A stretch of DNA of 36,243 nt from Mucilaginibacter sp. (GCA_028287865.1 JAQBOU010000253.1:1-36243); one strand, 5' to 3'. Counted from the stretch's first letter, positions 1 to 10,150 are shown. Made by a program: numbers and translations. Notes: a model not told the origin generated them from the letters alone.

Positions 1-1
1 T

Positions 2-295
2 GAACTGGCCATGCGGCTAGGTAATATCTTTACCATCTGCCGGAGCAAACAGCAGGCATTTAAGAGGCTGGCTATCTGGTATAATGACGTGGAGACGGCA
101 GGTGTCGAATCATTTAAGACCGTTTCAAAGTCCATCGAAAACCATTACCTGTCTATTCTGAACTTCTTCAATAACCGAAGCATTGATGCTTCGGCCGAAT
201 CTTTTAACGCAAAGATAAAAGCCTTCAGAGCTACTTCCAGAGGCGTTAGAGACACCACTTTCTTCCTGTTTAGACTAGCTAAAATCTATGCTTAA
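2..295 (+). CDS. C-terminal fragment of ISL3-like (IS204/IS1001/IS1096/IS1165 type) transposase, truncated by window edge
   Basis: Frame is open to the window start. The C-terminal motif ...AESFNAKIKAFRATSRGVRDTTFFLFRLAKIYA* is typical of ISL3-like DDE transposases in Bacteroidota. Confidence 0.75.
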   Translation, partial: ELAMRLGNIFTICRSKQQAFKRLAIWYNDVETAGVESFKTVSKSIENHYLSILNFFNNRSIDASAESFNAKIKAFRATSRGVRDTTFFLFRLAKIYA

Positions 296-458
296 AAGCT
301 ATTCCCCCAAGAATTCAACTTGATCCATAATCTATTAAAGTACAATCAAATAAGTTATATCTTAGCTACTTAATTTAATTAAAAATAGATAGGATAAGTT
401 GACATAGTTGAATTTAGCTTTCTTGCCAGATTCGTAATTAACCAAACCGTAAATTTAC

Positions 459-665
459 ATGAACGTTGATAGCTTGCTTGGATTTCTTTCGCCCTTATCC
501 TTCTTAATTATAGGGGTCATGTATAGGTTCTCGCATAACGATAGATGGAGTAAAAATAAAAGACTGTGGCCGTACTTTATTATTGGTGGTTTATCATTGA
601 TGATTTTTAAAATCTTTAAATATTGGGTAATCATCTCCCAAATTATATCCCATTATTTATTTTAA
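459..665 (+). CDS. small hypothetical membrane protein (2 predicted TM segments)
   Basis: 68-aa ORF with two hydrophobic stretches (LLGFLSPLSFLIIGVMY; WPYFIIGGLSLMIF). No recognised family. Confidence 0.4.
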   Translation: MNVDSLLGFLSPLSFLIIGVMYRFSHNDRWSKNKRLWPYFIIGGLSLMIFKIFKYWVIISQIISHYLF

Positions 666-860
666 TATAAAGGAAGGTAAGTCAATGATTGAAAACTATG
701 AAGATCAGCCAAGGTTTAAGGCGACTTGAACAGAAATGAATTATCGAGTCGGCAGCCCATCTTGTGATCCAATTGAATCACACTAACTATTTCAACCCAC
801 TGTAATCAATAATTAAAAGGGGGTTTTGTACCTCTTAACATCTTGCTTCCTGGCGCTCTT

Positions 861-2207
861 TTAAATTCTTTGTTTTGCCTTGAGCTCCAGGTAGCGGTTA
901 ATGGTATTGATGGTTAGGTTTTGCGGAGTGCTTAAAATAGACTGGATATTATATTTTGCCAGTTCTTTAACTATCAGTTTTTTATCGTAAGCAAACTTTT
1001 CGGCAATGGTTTTTATGTAAATTCCTTCCACATCGCCGGCAACGGTTTCACTTACTTTTTTAAGCTCGGTATTTTCAAAAAACACCACCAGCAATAAGTG
1101 GAACTTCGCGATCCGTTTTAAAAACGGAAGCTGCCTTTGCAAAGCCGACATACTTTCGTAATTCGTAAAAAACACCACGAGGCTACGCTGTTTGATTACG
1201 CTGCGAATGGTTGCATAAAGCAACTCCATGTTTGTTTCCAGGTAGCGGGTTTTCTCTTTATATAAAACCTCCAGTATTTTATTGATCTGCGTAGGGCGCT
1301 TATCGGCGGGTATTACGGCGCCTATTTTTTCAGCCACGGTGATCAGGCCCGCTTTATCTTCTTTTAGTAAAGCCACTTTTGATAATACCAGGCTGGCATT
1401 TATCGCATAATCCAACAGGCTCAGGCCGTCAAAAGGCATTTTCATCGCCCTTGATTTTTCAATTATGCAATATACATGCTGTGATTTTTCATCGGTGTAA
1501 GCATTGGTCATTAAATTACCCTGCCGTGCCGTTGCCTTCCAGTTTATGGTACGATAATCATCGCCCTGCACATAATTTTTTACCTGTTCAAATTCAAGGC
1601 TATGGCCCAGTCGGCGCATTTTTTTTATTCCAATGTCCGTCAAATTATTGGAGATGGCCATTAATTCAAACTTACGCATCTGCAAAAAAGAGGGGTAAAC
1701 CGGCAAGGTCTCTGCCTGGTTAAAATTATACCGTCGCCTTACTAAGCCCAACTGCGATTTAACAAACACCCTGATAAAGCCAAATTCGTACTCGCCGCGT
1801 TTTGTAGGACGCAGAACATAATTGATGAGTTTGCGTTGGCATGGCTTTAAATCCGTTTTAAACCAGATGTCTCTTTTTTGAAACTGGAATGGAATTTCAT
1901 CAATAATTCCAACGCTGATATTAAAAGGATACCAATTTTCAATATAGATGCCCAATTGATTATCATCACTGTTACTTAACCGTTCGGGTGCATGGCGTTT
2001 TGCAAACACACCTCTTTTAGTGCGATATAGCATCATCATATCGATAAAAGTGAGTAGCAGGAGCGTATAGAATACCAATTCGGGTATAATACCCAGCCAC
2101 GGAAAAAAGAAACCGAACATAAACAGTACTACGCAGCAGCCAAGCCCTGTAAACAGCCGGTTAGTTAAAAACAGGTTTTTATAAAATAGGCTGAATATTT
2201 TTTTCAC
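861..2207 (-). CDS. DUF58 domain-containing protein
   Basis: N-terminal TM pair followed by the DUF58 motif region (GHSLEFEQVKNYVQGDDYRTINWKATARQGNLMTNAYTDEKSQHVYCIIEKSRAM). Downstream of a MoxR ATPase. Confidence 0.93.
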   Translation of the reverse strand: MKKIFSLFYKNLFLTNRLFTGLGCCVVLFMFGFFFPWLGIIPELVFYTLLLLTFIDMMMLYRTKRGVFAKRHAPERLSNSDDNQLGIYIENWYPFNISVGIIDEIPFQFQKRDIWFKTDLKPCQRKLINYVLRPTKRGEYEFGFIRVFVKSQLGLVRRRYNFNQAETLPVYPSFLQMRKFELMAISNNLTDIGIKKMRRLGHSLEFEQVKNYVQGDDYRTINWKATARQGNLMTNAYTDEKSQHVYCIIEKSRAMKMPFDGLSLLDYAINASLVLSKVALLKEDKAGLITVAEKIGAVIPADKRPTQINKILEVLYKEKTRYLETNMELLYATIRSVIKQRSLVVFFTNYESMSALQRQLPFLKRIAKFHLLLVVFFENTELKKVSETVAGDVEGIYIKTIAEKFAYDKKLIVKELAKYNIQSILSTPQNLTINTINRYLELKAKQRI

Positions 2208-2256
2208 GCAGATATAATAATTAGACTTTGACCGGCTTTAAATTTTGGCTTTCACC

Positions 2257-3234
2257 TTATCTAGGGACTTCAATTTTTTGAATAAGCTGTGCTATCACGT
2301 CATCGGGCGTTACACCTTCCATCTCTTTTTCGGGGGTAAGCATAATCCGGTGCCTTAGCACGGGGGCTGCCACGTAAATAACATCATCAGGCGTAATAAA
2401 ATCGCGGCCTTTAATGGCAGCTATTGCCTTTGCCGAATTTACTATAGCTAGCGAAGCACGCGGCGAGCCGCCCAGGTACAGCGATTTATTATTGCGGGTT
2501 TCGTGAATGATCTTAGCTACATAAATCAATAGTTTTTCGTCAACGTGGAGACCTAAAACCTGCTGGCGCAATGCAACTATCTCCCCTCCGGATAATACAG
2601 GCGTAATATCTTTAAGCTGATCGGTTGTTTTGTGCTGATGTTGCCTGGTAATAATGGCTATTTCCTCATCAAGGGACGGGTACTGTATTTCTATCTTAAA
2701 AATAAACCGGTCCAGCTGGGCTTCGGGCAAGCGATAGGTGCCTTCATGTTCCACCGGGTTTTGCGTGGCCAAAACGGTAAACGGCTCTTCCATTTTATAG
2801 GTTTTTCCATCTATAGTTAGCTGGCGCTCTTCCATCACCTCAAATAAGGCCGATTGTGTTTTAGCGGGCGCCCGGTTTATCTCATCAATCAGGATGATGT
2901 TACCGAAAATAGGGCCGTGTTTAAATTCAAAATCAGCAGTTTTTGGATTAAAAACCGAAGTGCCCAAAATATCCGAAGGCATCAGATCCGGCGTAAACTG
3001 GATACGTGAATATTTTGCTTCAATTGATTTTGCGATCAGCTTGGCCGTTAAAGTTTTGGCCACACCTGGCACACCTTCAATTAAAATATGTCCGTCTGCC
3101 AGTATGCCTGCAATAAGCAGGTCAATACTGCTATGCTGGCCAACAATTATTTTGGCAATTGTCGCCTTTATTTGTTCAACAGCAGTATTGAGCTTGCTAA
3201 GGTCTGTTCTTTGTTCAAATAATTCATCTTCCAT
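2257..3234 (-). CDS. MoxR family AAA+ ATPase
   Basis: Walker A-like EGVPGVAKTLTAKLIA, Walker B ILIDEINRAPAKTQSALFEVMEE, sensor LATQNPVEHEGTYRLPEAQLDRF. Confidence 0.96.
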   Translation of the reverse strand: MEDELFEQRTDLSKLNTAVEQIKATIAKIIVGQHSSIDLLIAGILADGHILIEGVPGVAKTLTAKLIAKSIEAKYSRIQFTPDLMPSDILGTSVFNPKTADFEFKHGPIFGNIILIDEINRAPAKTQSALFEVMEERQLTIDGKTYKMEEPFTVLATQNPVEHEGTYRLPEAQLDRFIFKIEIQYPSLDEEIAIITRQHQHKTTDQLKDITPVLSGGEIVALRQQVLGLHVDEKLLIYVAKIIHETRNNKSLYLGGSPRASLAIVNSAKAIAAIKGRDFITPDDVIYVAAPVLRHRIMLTPEKEMEGVTPDDVIAQLIQKIEVPR

Positions 3235-3236
3235 AT

Positions 3237-4415
3237 TTACCTGGATTTGATATAAAATTGTTCTATAAGTTTGTTTAATTCAATTAGTTCGTGATCAGTG
3301 ATCCTGTCTTGTACGGTGATGTATTTAATATAATTAACCAGTTCATTTGCCAGCGAACGGTTAATATCCAATTTTGCCGTAAGCTTTTGCACAAATTCGT
3401 CATCCAGTTTATTGGTTTTTAACTGGTGCTCATCCCTTAGGTGTTCTAAAAAATAGAGGATCTTTTTTTGGGCGATATTAACATTGTTTCGCTTTTCGTA
3501 ATAAACCTGCCCCACCACGTTAACAAACTCTAAGGTTGAATTGCTTAGTGGTTCAATAACCGGGATAATGCGCTGCCGGCGCTTCATTTCAAAAAGAACA
3601 AAGATCAATAAGCTAAAAATAGCAATATAGTACGCCCATTGTAATGCCGGGTTACTCAAAAATACCCGCATTGGTGAAGCATTCCCGCCATTACCCTGCG
3701 AATAATATTCGTCAACAACCAGCCGGTTAGTGCTTTTTATGAAAGACAATGCAGTGGCGGCATAAACGGCGCCCTGGTAATTGAGCAAACTATAATTACT
3801 GAAAGATTTTGGATTTGACATGAGGTATAACGATCCTTTGCCAAAGCTGTATTTTATGAAGTTAGCCTGATGATCCACATTTTCGCCGATTACAACTGTG
3901 TGTAACGTATCAAACTTACTAAAGTAAATACTCCCTGCGCCCTTGTCTAAGGTATACAGCTTTTTTGTATCTAAATTAGGATTAAGGAATCGCACAGGCA
4001 TATTTTCCTGTTTTATGGTGTATTTATATTCTGTGCTGATGTCCAGATTTTTATTGAGCAAGGTCCCAAAATATTGGGCGGCAATAAAAACATCGTTACC
4101 CGCCTTTATATATTTAATAAGTTGCGTATAATCTGCTGTCGACAGCTCAATTTCCGGGCAGATAATCAGGTAGGACGACTTTGATATTGAATCTTCAGCA
4201 ATTACATTGTAAACAGGCTGGCGGTAAGTGATTATTTGCGAGCCATGGAAAATATCGTTAAGGCGGTTATTTAAAATATAAGTACCAAAAGGTATTTTGT
4301 CTTTACTGCTTAAAGTATTGGACCAGTCAATTTTTTTAGGCCGGTTTAACTGCGCAAGGATATAAATAAGAAGTATTACGCCGCCCACTATTAAATATAA
4401 TTTCAAACTTTTCAT
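3237..4415 (-). CDS. DUF4350 domain-containing membrane protein
   Basis: N-terminal TM, DUF4350-like region (GTYILNNRLNDIF...FIAAQYFG), second TM near residue 260; position directly upstream of moxR in the operon. Confidence 0.8.
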   Translation of the reverse strand: MKSLKLYLIVGGVILLIYILAQLNRPKKIDWSNTLSSKDKIPFGTYILNNRLNDIFHGSQIITYRQPVYNVIAEDSISKSSYLIICPEIELSTADYTQLIKYIKAGNDVFIAAQYFGTLLNKNLDISTEYKYTIKQENMPVRFLNPNLDTKKLYTLDKGAGSIYFSKFDTLHTVVIGENVDHQANFIKYSFGKGSLYLMSNPKSFSNYSLLNYQGAVYAATALSFIKSTNRLVVDEYYSQGNGGNASPMRVFLSNPALQWAYYIAIFSLLIFVLFEMKRRQRIIPVIEPLSNSTLEFVNVVGQVYYEKRNNVNIAQKKILYFLEHLRDEHQLKTNKLDDEFVQKLTAKLDINRSLANELVNYIKYITVQDRITDHELIELNKLIEQFYIKSR

Positions 4416-5140
4416 GGCAGGCGATTTTTAAAGTTTTGAAATAGCTCGTTAATGCTGGTAAAAGCCTGCTTATCAATTAAAAAATTGCCGTACCAAGCGT
4501 ATTCAAATTGCCTGGTAAGTAAACCAAAAATGTGTTTCTGTTCCGGGTCTTTTAATTCATACAAATAGGCAGCATTAGTTTTATCAATCTGCCAATGGAT
4601 TAAATTATTATCGCTTAATTGTTTTAAGCATTTTAAATATTGTAACCGTACAGCAAGGCGGTAATTATGCTGAGCGGCTGCTTTTTCAATTTCATCATCG
4701 AAATTTATTTCATGAATATTTTCGAGTGATTCACTATATGGGACGTTTATTTTTTGGGCCTCACCGCGTAATATCCTGATTGCGTCAATACCGAGCGATT
4801 TAAATATTACGAAGATCAAAAGCGCCGCAGCGAGCGCTAAGAAAAAGTATTTTACAATGGTTCCTCCAAACGGAATGCGGTTGAAAAAATTAGAAATGGC
4901 GTTCCATAACCAATTCCAGAAAACCTCCCATACGGAGATCCTATCAGGAGAATTGCCATTGTATTTAAAATCTTTGTCGGCCTTAAACTTAGCTATAGCT
5001 TGTGCATTAAAAATTTTTACCTGAACTTTTGACGTATCAGGTTTAATTTTTGCAGGTTGTTTTTTACTAACGGCAAACGCTGTGCTTAACAGTAAAAATG
5101 TAAGCATCAGGGCAGCAGTAATAGTAAATAACTTTAGCAT
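4412..5140 (-). CDS. DUF4129 domain-containing protein
   Basis: C-terminal DUF4129-like sequence (AAAQHNYRLAVRLQYLKCLKQLSDNNLIHWQIDKTNAAYLYEL). Start moved from 5179 to the internal Met (MLKLFTITAALML), which avoids overlap with the upstream gene ending at 5145 and gives a signal-peptide-like N-terminus. Confidence 0.85.
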   Translation of the reverse strand: MLKLFTITAALMLTFLLLSTAFAVSKKQPAKIKPDTSKVQVKIFNAQAIAKFKADKDFKYNGNSPDRISVWEVFWNWLWNAISNFFNRIPFGGTIVKYFFLALAAALLIFVIFKSLGIDAIRILRGEAQKINVPYSESLENIHEINFDDEIEKAAAQHNYRLAVRLQYLKCLKQLSDNNLIHWQIDKTNAAYLYELKDPEQKHIFGLLTRQFEYAWYGNFLIDKQAFTSINELFQNFKNRLP

Positions 5141-5144
5141 AAAC

Positions 5145-6029
5145 TTAGTACTCTTCGGAAGGTAAAGTTGAATGGTCATCAGGATTTATACCTAACCTGG
5201 CTATACGATTGAGCAGGCCGGTGCCATTTTTCTCTTCTTCGAGGTTAAAATAACACAGGCATACTGCTATAGCAGGTAAAACATAGGCAAGTAACAATAT
5301 ATTCCGCAGGATGCTGAAAAGAATAATAAGTGGAGTGGTAAAACTGTGAAGCGAAAAAAACTTGCTCCCCATAGTGATACTGCTTATAGGGATACTGATA
5401 AGAGCACCTGCTACCCCAATTATTAATGACATGATGAATATCACACCAAATACAAGCCACCAATTATCTTTAATAAGCCTGAAGCTTTTGTTGAACGCAT
5501 ACCTGAATGAAGAATTCTCAATAACTATGATAGGGATAATAAGGTAAGTAATGGGTAACAGGTAAATTCCGGGAATTAAGCACAACATACATCCAATAAC
5601 AATAATAAAAAATATCAATATGCCGCTTCCCATCACCCTAAAGAAATAGTATTTAAAATACCCCCATACTTCTGCCAAAGTGGGCGTGGTATTGTTTTTT
5701 TGCAGATAAACAGAAATGTAACACAGCGTAACCAGGTGAATAAACACCTGTGTAAATACCGTTATAAAAGCGTTTAACATGGCTGACAGCGCGTAGGATA
5801 AAGGCCTTGACGTAGTATTATTATAGGAGCTGGAACCAAATGTCTGCAACGAGGTGGTTATATTCATATAGGTAAACACTGTTGAAACAGTGCTTATCAC
5901 TATAAAAAAACCACATATTATAAATAATGCTTTAAATAGTGGTTTAAAATTTTCCTTTAAAAAAATGAACGAGTCGTTGATGATCTGGCCAAAGTCGCGT
6001 AAATGTCTAAGTTCAATAGGTTGTTTCAT
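5145..6029 (-). CDS. multi-pass membrane protein of the MoxR/DUF58 locus
   Basis: 294-aa polytopic protein in the operon. Overlaps the end of the SpoIIM-like gene by 17 nt. Confidence 0.8.
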   Translation of the reverse strand: MKQPIELRHLRDFGQIINDSFIFLKENFKPLFKALFIICGFFIVISTVSTVFTYMNITTSLQTFGSSSYNNTTSRPLSYALSAMLNAFITVFTQVFIHLVTLCYISVYLQKNNTTPTLAEVWGYFKYYFFRVMGSGILIFFIIVIGCMLCLIPGIYLLPITYLIIPIIVIENSSFRYAFNKSFRLIKDNWWLVFGVIFIMSLIIGVAGALISIPISSITMGSKFFSLHSFTTPLIILFSILRNILLLAYVLPAIAVCLCYFNLEEEKNGTGLLNRIARLGINPDDHSTLPSEEY

Positions 6030-6990
6030 TAATGTTGGGGTTATTGTGATTGATTTTTCGGTTTAGGTTTGCGGGATATAGTATTACATACCATATAATA
6101 AATGAGAGAGATAAAATTAAAATAGTAAGGCTGAGCCAAACAGGCATTTCGGTATGCCGGGTAACAAATCCCTCGAAAAAGGCAGCGGTTAAAAATACGG
6201 GTATCAGGCCAATTCCAATTTTTAATCCGTCTTTTGCGCCGTTTTTTACAGATACGATCCGTTTATATGTTTTGGGAAACAATAAACTGTTACCTAAGAT
6301 TAGTCCGGCACCGCCTGCCAGTATTATAGCAGATATTTCCAGGGTTCCGTGCAGCCATATTACAAGTATAGACTGCCAGCCCAGGCCTTTGCTAAAAAAG
6401 TAATATTCAAATGATCCAAGCATAATTCCGTTAAGCATTAACTGGTAGATGCTTCCCACCGAAAAAATAATCCCCATCACAAACGTTATCAATTCAACCT
6501 TTATATTATTAAATGCTATCTGGACGAACATTAAAAATGGGCTGCCATGTTTATATACACCGAATGGATCGCCCTTTGCAATGTTTTCGTTGGTCTTGTT
6601 CATGTATTCGTCGCCTAATATCAGCCTGATAAAGTTATGATCGTACTTAGCAGAAAGCGCCCCCATCAGGCTAAATGCCATAAAAAACAAAAAAGAATAC
6701 AATAAGGGTTTGCGATGTTTATAAAAAACCAGGGGCAATTCATGTTTCCAGAAAGTAATAAACCTGCTGGTTTTTTCTTTTTTGTTTTTATAGATGGTTT
6801 GGTGAAAGGTTGCGGCAAGTCCGTTTAAATATTTGGTTGTATTTGATTTTGGATAAAATGTTTTAGCATAGGCCAGATCGTCTGTTATGCTGATAAAAGA
6901 TTCGGCAAGTTCATCAGGCCCCGCTGCTTTTAAATCCTCATAATCTTTCCACCTTTGGGTATTTTGTTTTATAAACAAAGCTTCGCGCAT
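6013..6990 (-). CDS. stage II sporulation protein M-like (SpoIIM/DUF95) membrane protein
   Basis: FGVYKHGSPFLMFVQIAFNNIKVELITFVMGIIFSVGSIYQLMLNGIMLGSFEYYF...WLHGTLEISAIILAGGAGLILG is characteristic of the SpoIIM family. Confidence 0.9.
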   Translation of the reverse strand: MREALFIKQNTQRWKDYEDLKAAGPDELAESFISITDDLAYAKTFYPKSNTTKYLNGLAATFHQTIYKNKKEKTSRFITFWKHELPLVFYKHRKPLLYSFLFFMAFSLMGALSAKYDHNFIRLILGDEYMNKTNENIAKGDPFGVYKHGSPFLMFVQIAFNNIKVELITFVMGIIFSVGSIYQLMLNGIMLGSFEYYFFSKGLGWQSILVIWLHGTLEISAIILAGGAGLILGNSLLFPKTYKRIVSVKNGAKDGLKIGIGLIPVFLTAAFFEGFVTRHTEMPVWLSLTILILSLSFIIWYVILYPANLNRKINHNNPNINETTY

Positions 6991-7060
6991 TCTGCGTTCT
7001 ATTTTTCTTTAAAATTATCATAAAACTTTAAACTGCAACTATAAATCTCCCGAACAATTT

Positions 7061-7068
7061 TATATTTG
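7061..7068 (+). promoter_or_regulatory. candidate Bacteroidota -7 element (TATATTTG) for RDD gene
   Basis: Match to TAnnTTTG in a divergent intergenic region, ending 7 nt before the ATG at 7076. No clear -33 element. Confidence 0.45.
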
Positions 7069-7075
7069 TTTAAAG

Positions 7076-7807
7076 ATGGAAATAATTACAGTACGCACCA
7101 CTCAAAATATTGATATTGATTATGAAATAGGAGGCCTTGGCGAACGGATTTTGGCCTATATGATTGACCTCGGGATTTTTGTAGCGCTCAGTATAATAGG
7201 TGGTATTTTATCGGTAAGTTTATTCAACAATGGCGGCGGTATTAGCGTGTATTTTATTGTTATTGGCGTAATGCTGCTTTTTTATGACCTTGTTTGCGAA
7301 AGTCTTTTTAACGGACAAAGCCTGGGGAAAAGAATAATGAAAATAAGGGTGATCAGTTTAGATGGAACAAGGCCCAAATTCAGCCAGTATCTGTTACGCT
7401 GGCTTTTCAGGATAATAGATTTTTCACTTACCTCCTATTTGGCAGGGCTCCTCACTATCATATTAACAGATAACGGGCAGCGTATTGGTGATTTAGTTGC
7501 CGGAACGGCTATCATCAGAACCATCCCAAGGTCAACAATGAATAATATTATCTTCCATAACGTTGACGATAATTATCAGCCGGTATTTATACAATCAACT
7601 CAGTTAAGCGATCAGGACATAGCATTGATACATGAGGTAATTAATAATTATTTAAAAACCGGTAATAGCGTACTTGTTTACAATATGGCCGATAAAATAA
7701 GAGAGCATTTATCTGTATCGCTGCCGCCAAATATGAACAGCATGCTTTTTTTGCAAACCATTGTAAAAGATTATAGTCACCTTACCGCTCAGGCCGATGC
7801 TTTATAA
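7076..7807 (+). CDS. RDD family membrane protein
   Basis: YEIGGLGERILAYMIDLGIFVALS...FNGQSLGKRIMKIRVISLDGTRPKFSQYLLRWLFRIID...GQRIGDLVAGTAII: RDD domain motifs. Confidence 0.93.
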   Translation: MEIITVRTTQNIDIDYEIGGLGERILAYMIDLGIFVALSIIGGILSVSLFNNGGGISVYFIVIGVMLLFYDLVCESLFNGQSLGKRIMKIRVISLDGTRPKFSQYLLRWLFRIIDFSLTSYLAGLLTIILTDNGQRIGDLVAGTAIIRTIPRSTMNNIIFHNVDDNYQPVFIQSTQLSDQDIALIHEVINNYLKTGNSVLVYNMADKIREHLSVSLPPNMNSMLFLQTIVKDYSHLTAQADAL

Positions 7808-8112
7808 TGCGCATAGCCCCAAAGCTTAATGCTGTAACTAACAATAATAATTGCCACAACGCTGATATACAAAATATTCTTAATGGTGTGGTGGTTGTTT
7901 AAGCGGTACTTAATATCAAAAAGTAAGAAAGCGCACATTATTAAAACAGGAATTGTTGCAGGGTAAAGAAGGAGACTTTCCCTTAAATCTCCTTTTAATA
8001 AGGCAATAAAAGATCTTTGAAAGCCGCAGCCCGGACAATCAATTCCGAAAATTGATTTATAGGCACATGGCAGCATGTGCTTCTCCAGCCAATTTATCAC
8101 CTCCATTGTCAT
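7789..8112 (-). CDS. DUF2752 domain-containing protein
   Basis: LPCAYKSIFGIDCPGCGFQRSFIALLKGDLRESLLLYPATIPVL matches the CPGCGxxR DUF2752 signature. Confidence 0.92.
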   Translation of the reverse strand: MTMEVINWLEKHMLPCAYKSIFGIDCPGCGFQRSFIALLKGDLRESLLLYPATIPVLIMCAFLLFDIKYRLNNHHTIKNILYISVVAIIIVSYSIKLWGYAHYKASA

Positions 8113-8130
8113 CAGACGTAAAATCGTTTG

Positions 8131-8424
8131 TTATTGTTGATTCATATTGCTTAAGATACTTAAAGCGGTACCGCCCACTACAATAAAATACAATGTATAT
8201 AAGCCACCAAGTACAGTACCTATAATAGACATAATAAAGCCTGCGTTTAATGAACTATACCCATCATAAAGAGCCGGATTTTCCCTGTAAAGCTTTCTTC
8301 CCCTGCCTGAAAGTGCTATTCCGATAATGCCTAAAATAAGGCCGACAAAGAAACAGCCAAATACTAATGAACAAATGCCAAGAACAAGTACTGCGGTTGC
8401 GTTTGGTAAAGTTTGTTTTTCCAT
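8131..8424 (-). CDS. CCC motif / DUF4190-like small membrane protein
   Basis: Two TM segments with small-residue-rich LGICSLVFGCFFVGLILGIIGIALS; commonly next to DUF2752 in Bacteroidota. Confidence 0.75.
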   Translation of the reverse strand: MEKQTLPNATAVLVLGICSLVFGCFFVGLILGIIGIALSGRGRKLYRENPALYDGYSSLNAGFIMSIIGTVLGGLYTLYFIVVGGTALSILSNMNQQ

Positions 8425-8554
8425 TTTTTTAATTGTGATAAGCGGTTGATATGTAATGCAAAGTATAAATATTTTTTTATTTCAAGTGGCGTTTAATAAT
8501 AAATTTTTCACAATTGCTATTTGTTCATTCATTATTAAATGGCCTCATTATGCG

Positions 8555-8562
8555 TAAGTTTG
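8555..8562 (+). promoter_or_regulatory. candidate -7 element (TAAGTTTG) for L-serine ammonia-lyase
   Basis: Exact match to TAnnTTTG, ending only 4 nt before the ATG at 8567. Confidence 0.4.
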
Positions 8563-8566
8563 CCAA

Positions 8567-9994
8567 ATGCAAAGAGAACAAATTTCTGTTTTTGATATGT
8601 TTAAAATCGGCATAGGGCCGTCAAGCTCGCATACGCTTGGCCCCTGGCGTGCTGCGCAGCAGTTTGTTCAGCTATTGGAAGAAAAGCAGGTATTAAATAT
8701 TGTAGTACAATTAAAGATTTTATTATATGGCTCACTTGCCAAAACAGGTAGGGGGCATGGTACAGATATAGCGATACTGTTAGGCTTAAGCGGTGATGAT
8801 CCGGTTACTTTTGAAGTTGACCAGGTTATCCCTAAAACAGAACAGATCAGGCAGTCGGGTAAATTATTGCTTACCGGTAAGCACGAAATTGAATTTTCTG
8901 ACAATGACGATCTGTTATTCTTATTTAACGAAAGTCTGCCTTATCATCCCAATGCGGTAACCTTCCAGGCATTTTTAAGTAACGGAACAGCAGTTTCTGA
9001 AACTTACTATTCCATAGGCGGAGGATTTGTAGTGCATGAGGGCGGTCAGCATCATTCAAAAACTGAAGTTGATTTGCCCTTCCCGATAGAGACTGCCAAT
9101 AATTTGCTGCACTGGTGTATTAAAACCGGGCTTAAAATATCGGAAGTAGTAATGGAAAATGAGCTTGCCTGGCGCAGCGAGCAGGAAACGCTTGTTGGGG
9201 TGCTGAATATTTTCAACGCTATGAAAGAATGCATTTACCGGGGCTGCCATACCACCGGTTTATTACCCGGCGGATTAAACGTAGCCCGGCGCGCAGCAAA
9301 CCTTAATAGAAAGCTGGTGGGTAACTATGCTTATAACAATTTTGACGAATGGGTAACCGCAATCCGGAAAACGGGCAACAGCTTCCAGAATACGCTGGAT
9401 TGGGTAAGCTGCTTTGCACTGGCGGTAAATGAAGAAAATGCATCCTTCGGCAGGGTGGTAACGGCACCTACCAACGGTGCCGCCGGCGTAATACCTGCGG
9501 TTTTGCAATATTACCTTGTTTTTTGCGATGGTTATACCAACGGGCGCATTGTTCAGTTTTTGTTGACGGCATCAGAGATTGGCAGCATATTTAAAAAGGG
9601 AGCTACCATTTCTGCCGCTATGGGTGGTTGCCAGGCGGAGATCGGCGTATCATCGGCAATGGCAGCAGCTGCGCTTACCGAGTGCTTAGGCGGTACGCAG
9701 CGCCAGGTATTGATGGCGGCAGAGATTGCCATGGAGCATCACCTTGGCATGACCTGCGACCCGATAGGCGGCCTGGTTCAGGTACCCTGTATCGAACGAA
9801 ACACGATGGGCGCCATCAAAGCGATCACAGCTTCACAGCTTGCCCTGCAAACTAACCCTGATAATGCCAAGGTAAGTTTAGATGCCGTAGTTAAAACCAT
9901 GTGGCAAACAGCATTGGACATGAATTCGAAATACAAAGAAACATCCGATGGCGGATTAGCTATTAACATACCATTGAGCTTGCCGGAATGTTAG
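8567..9994 (+). CDS. sdaA: L-serine ammonia-lyase (iron-sulfur-dependent L-serine dehydratase, single chain)
   Basis: [25 protein letters not shown]-terminus; [74 protein letters not shown]. Confidence 0.96.
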   Translation: MQREQISVFDMFKIGIGPSSSHTLGPWRAAQQFVQLLEEKQVLNIVVQLKILLYGSLAKTGRGHGTDIAILLGLSGDDPVTFEVDQVIPKTEQIRQSGKLLLTGKHEIEFSDNDDLLFLFNESLPYHPNAVTFQAFLSNGTAVSETYYSIGGGFVVHEGGQHHSKTEVDLPFPIETANNLLHWCIKTGLKISEVVMENELAWRSEQETLVGVLNIFNAMKECIYRGCHTTGLLPGGLNVARRAANLNRKLVGNYAYNNFDEWVTAIRKTGNSFQNTLDWVSCFALAVNEENASFGRVVTAPTNGAAGVIPAVLQYYLVFCDGYTNGRIVQFLLTASEIGSIFKKGATISAAMGGCQAEIGVSSAMAAAALTECLGGTQRQVLMAAEIAMEHHLGMTCDPIGGLVQVPCIERNTMGAIKAITASQLALQTNPDNAKVSLDAVVKTMWQTALDMNSKYKETSDGGLAINIPLSLPEC

Positions 9995-10083
9995 ACTGCT
10001 ATTGGGTTGGCAGGACGTAGTATGAAATTTAGTAATATTTCATAAATAATTGAAATATAGTTATTTATATCATTTAATTCAAG

Positions 10084-10125
10084 TGTTCCACCCGTTCCAA
10101 ACGTTCCGTCCCAAAAAATGGAACA
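10084..10125. repeat. cluster of GTTCC repeats with 9-nt period plus an inverted TGGAACA
   Basis: GTTCC at 10085, 10094 and 10103; TGTTCCA (10084-10090) is the inverse of TGGAACA (10119-10125). Confidence 0.6.
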
Positions 10126-10150
10126 ATTCTTTCGCGCTTAGAAGTTTATT

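Noticed and set aside
2894-3250. 118-aa + strand ORF antisense to moxR
   Set aside because: Opposite a conserved MoxR CDS; no independent signal.
9628-9855. ORF on + strand inside the L-serine ammonia-lyase gene
   Set aside because: Out-of-frame shadow of a strongly conserved enzyme; low-complexity H/R/G composition and no domain.
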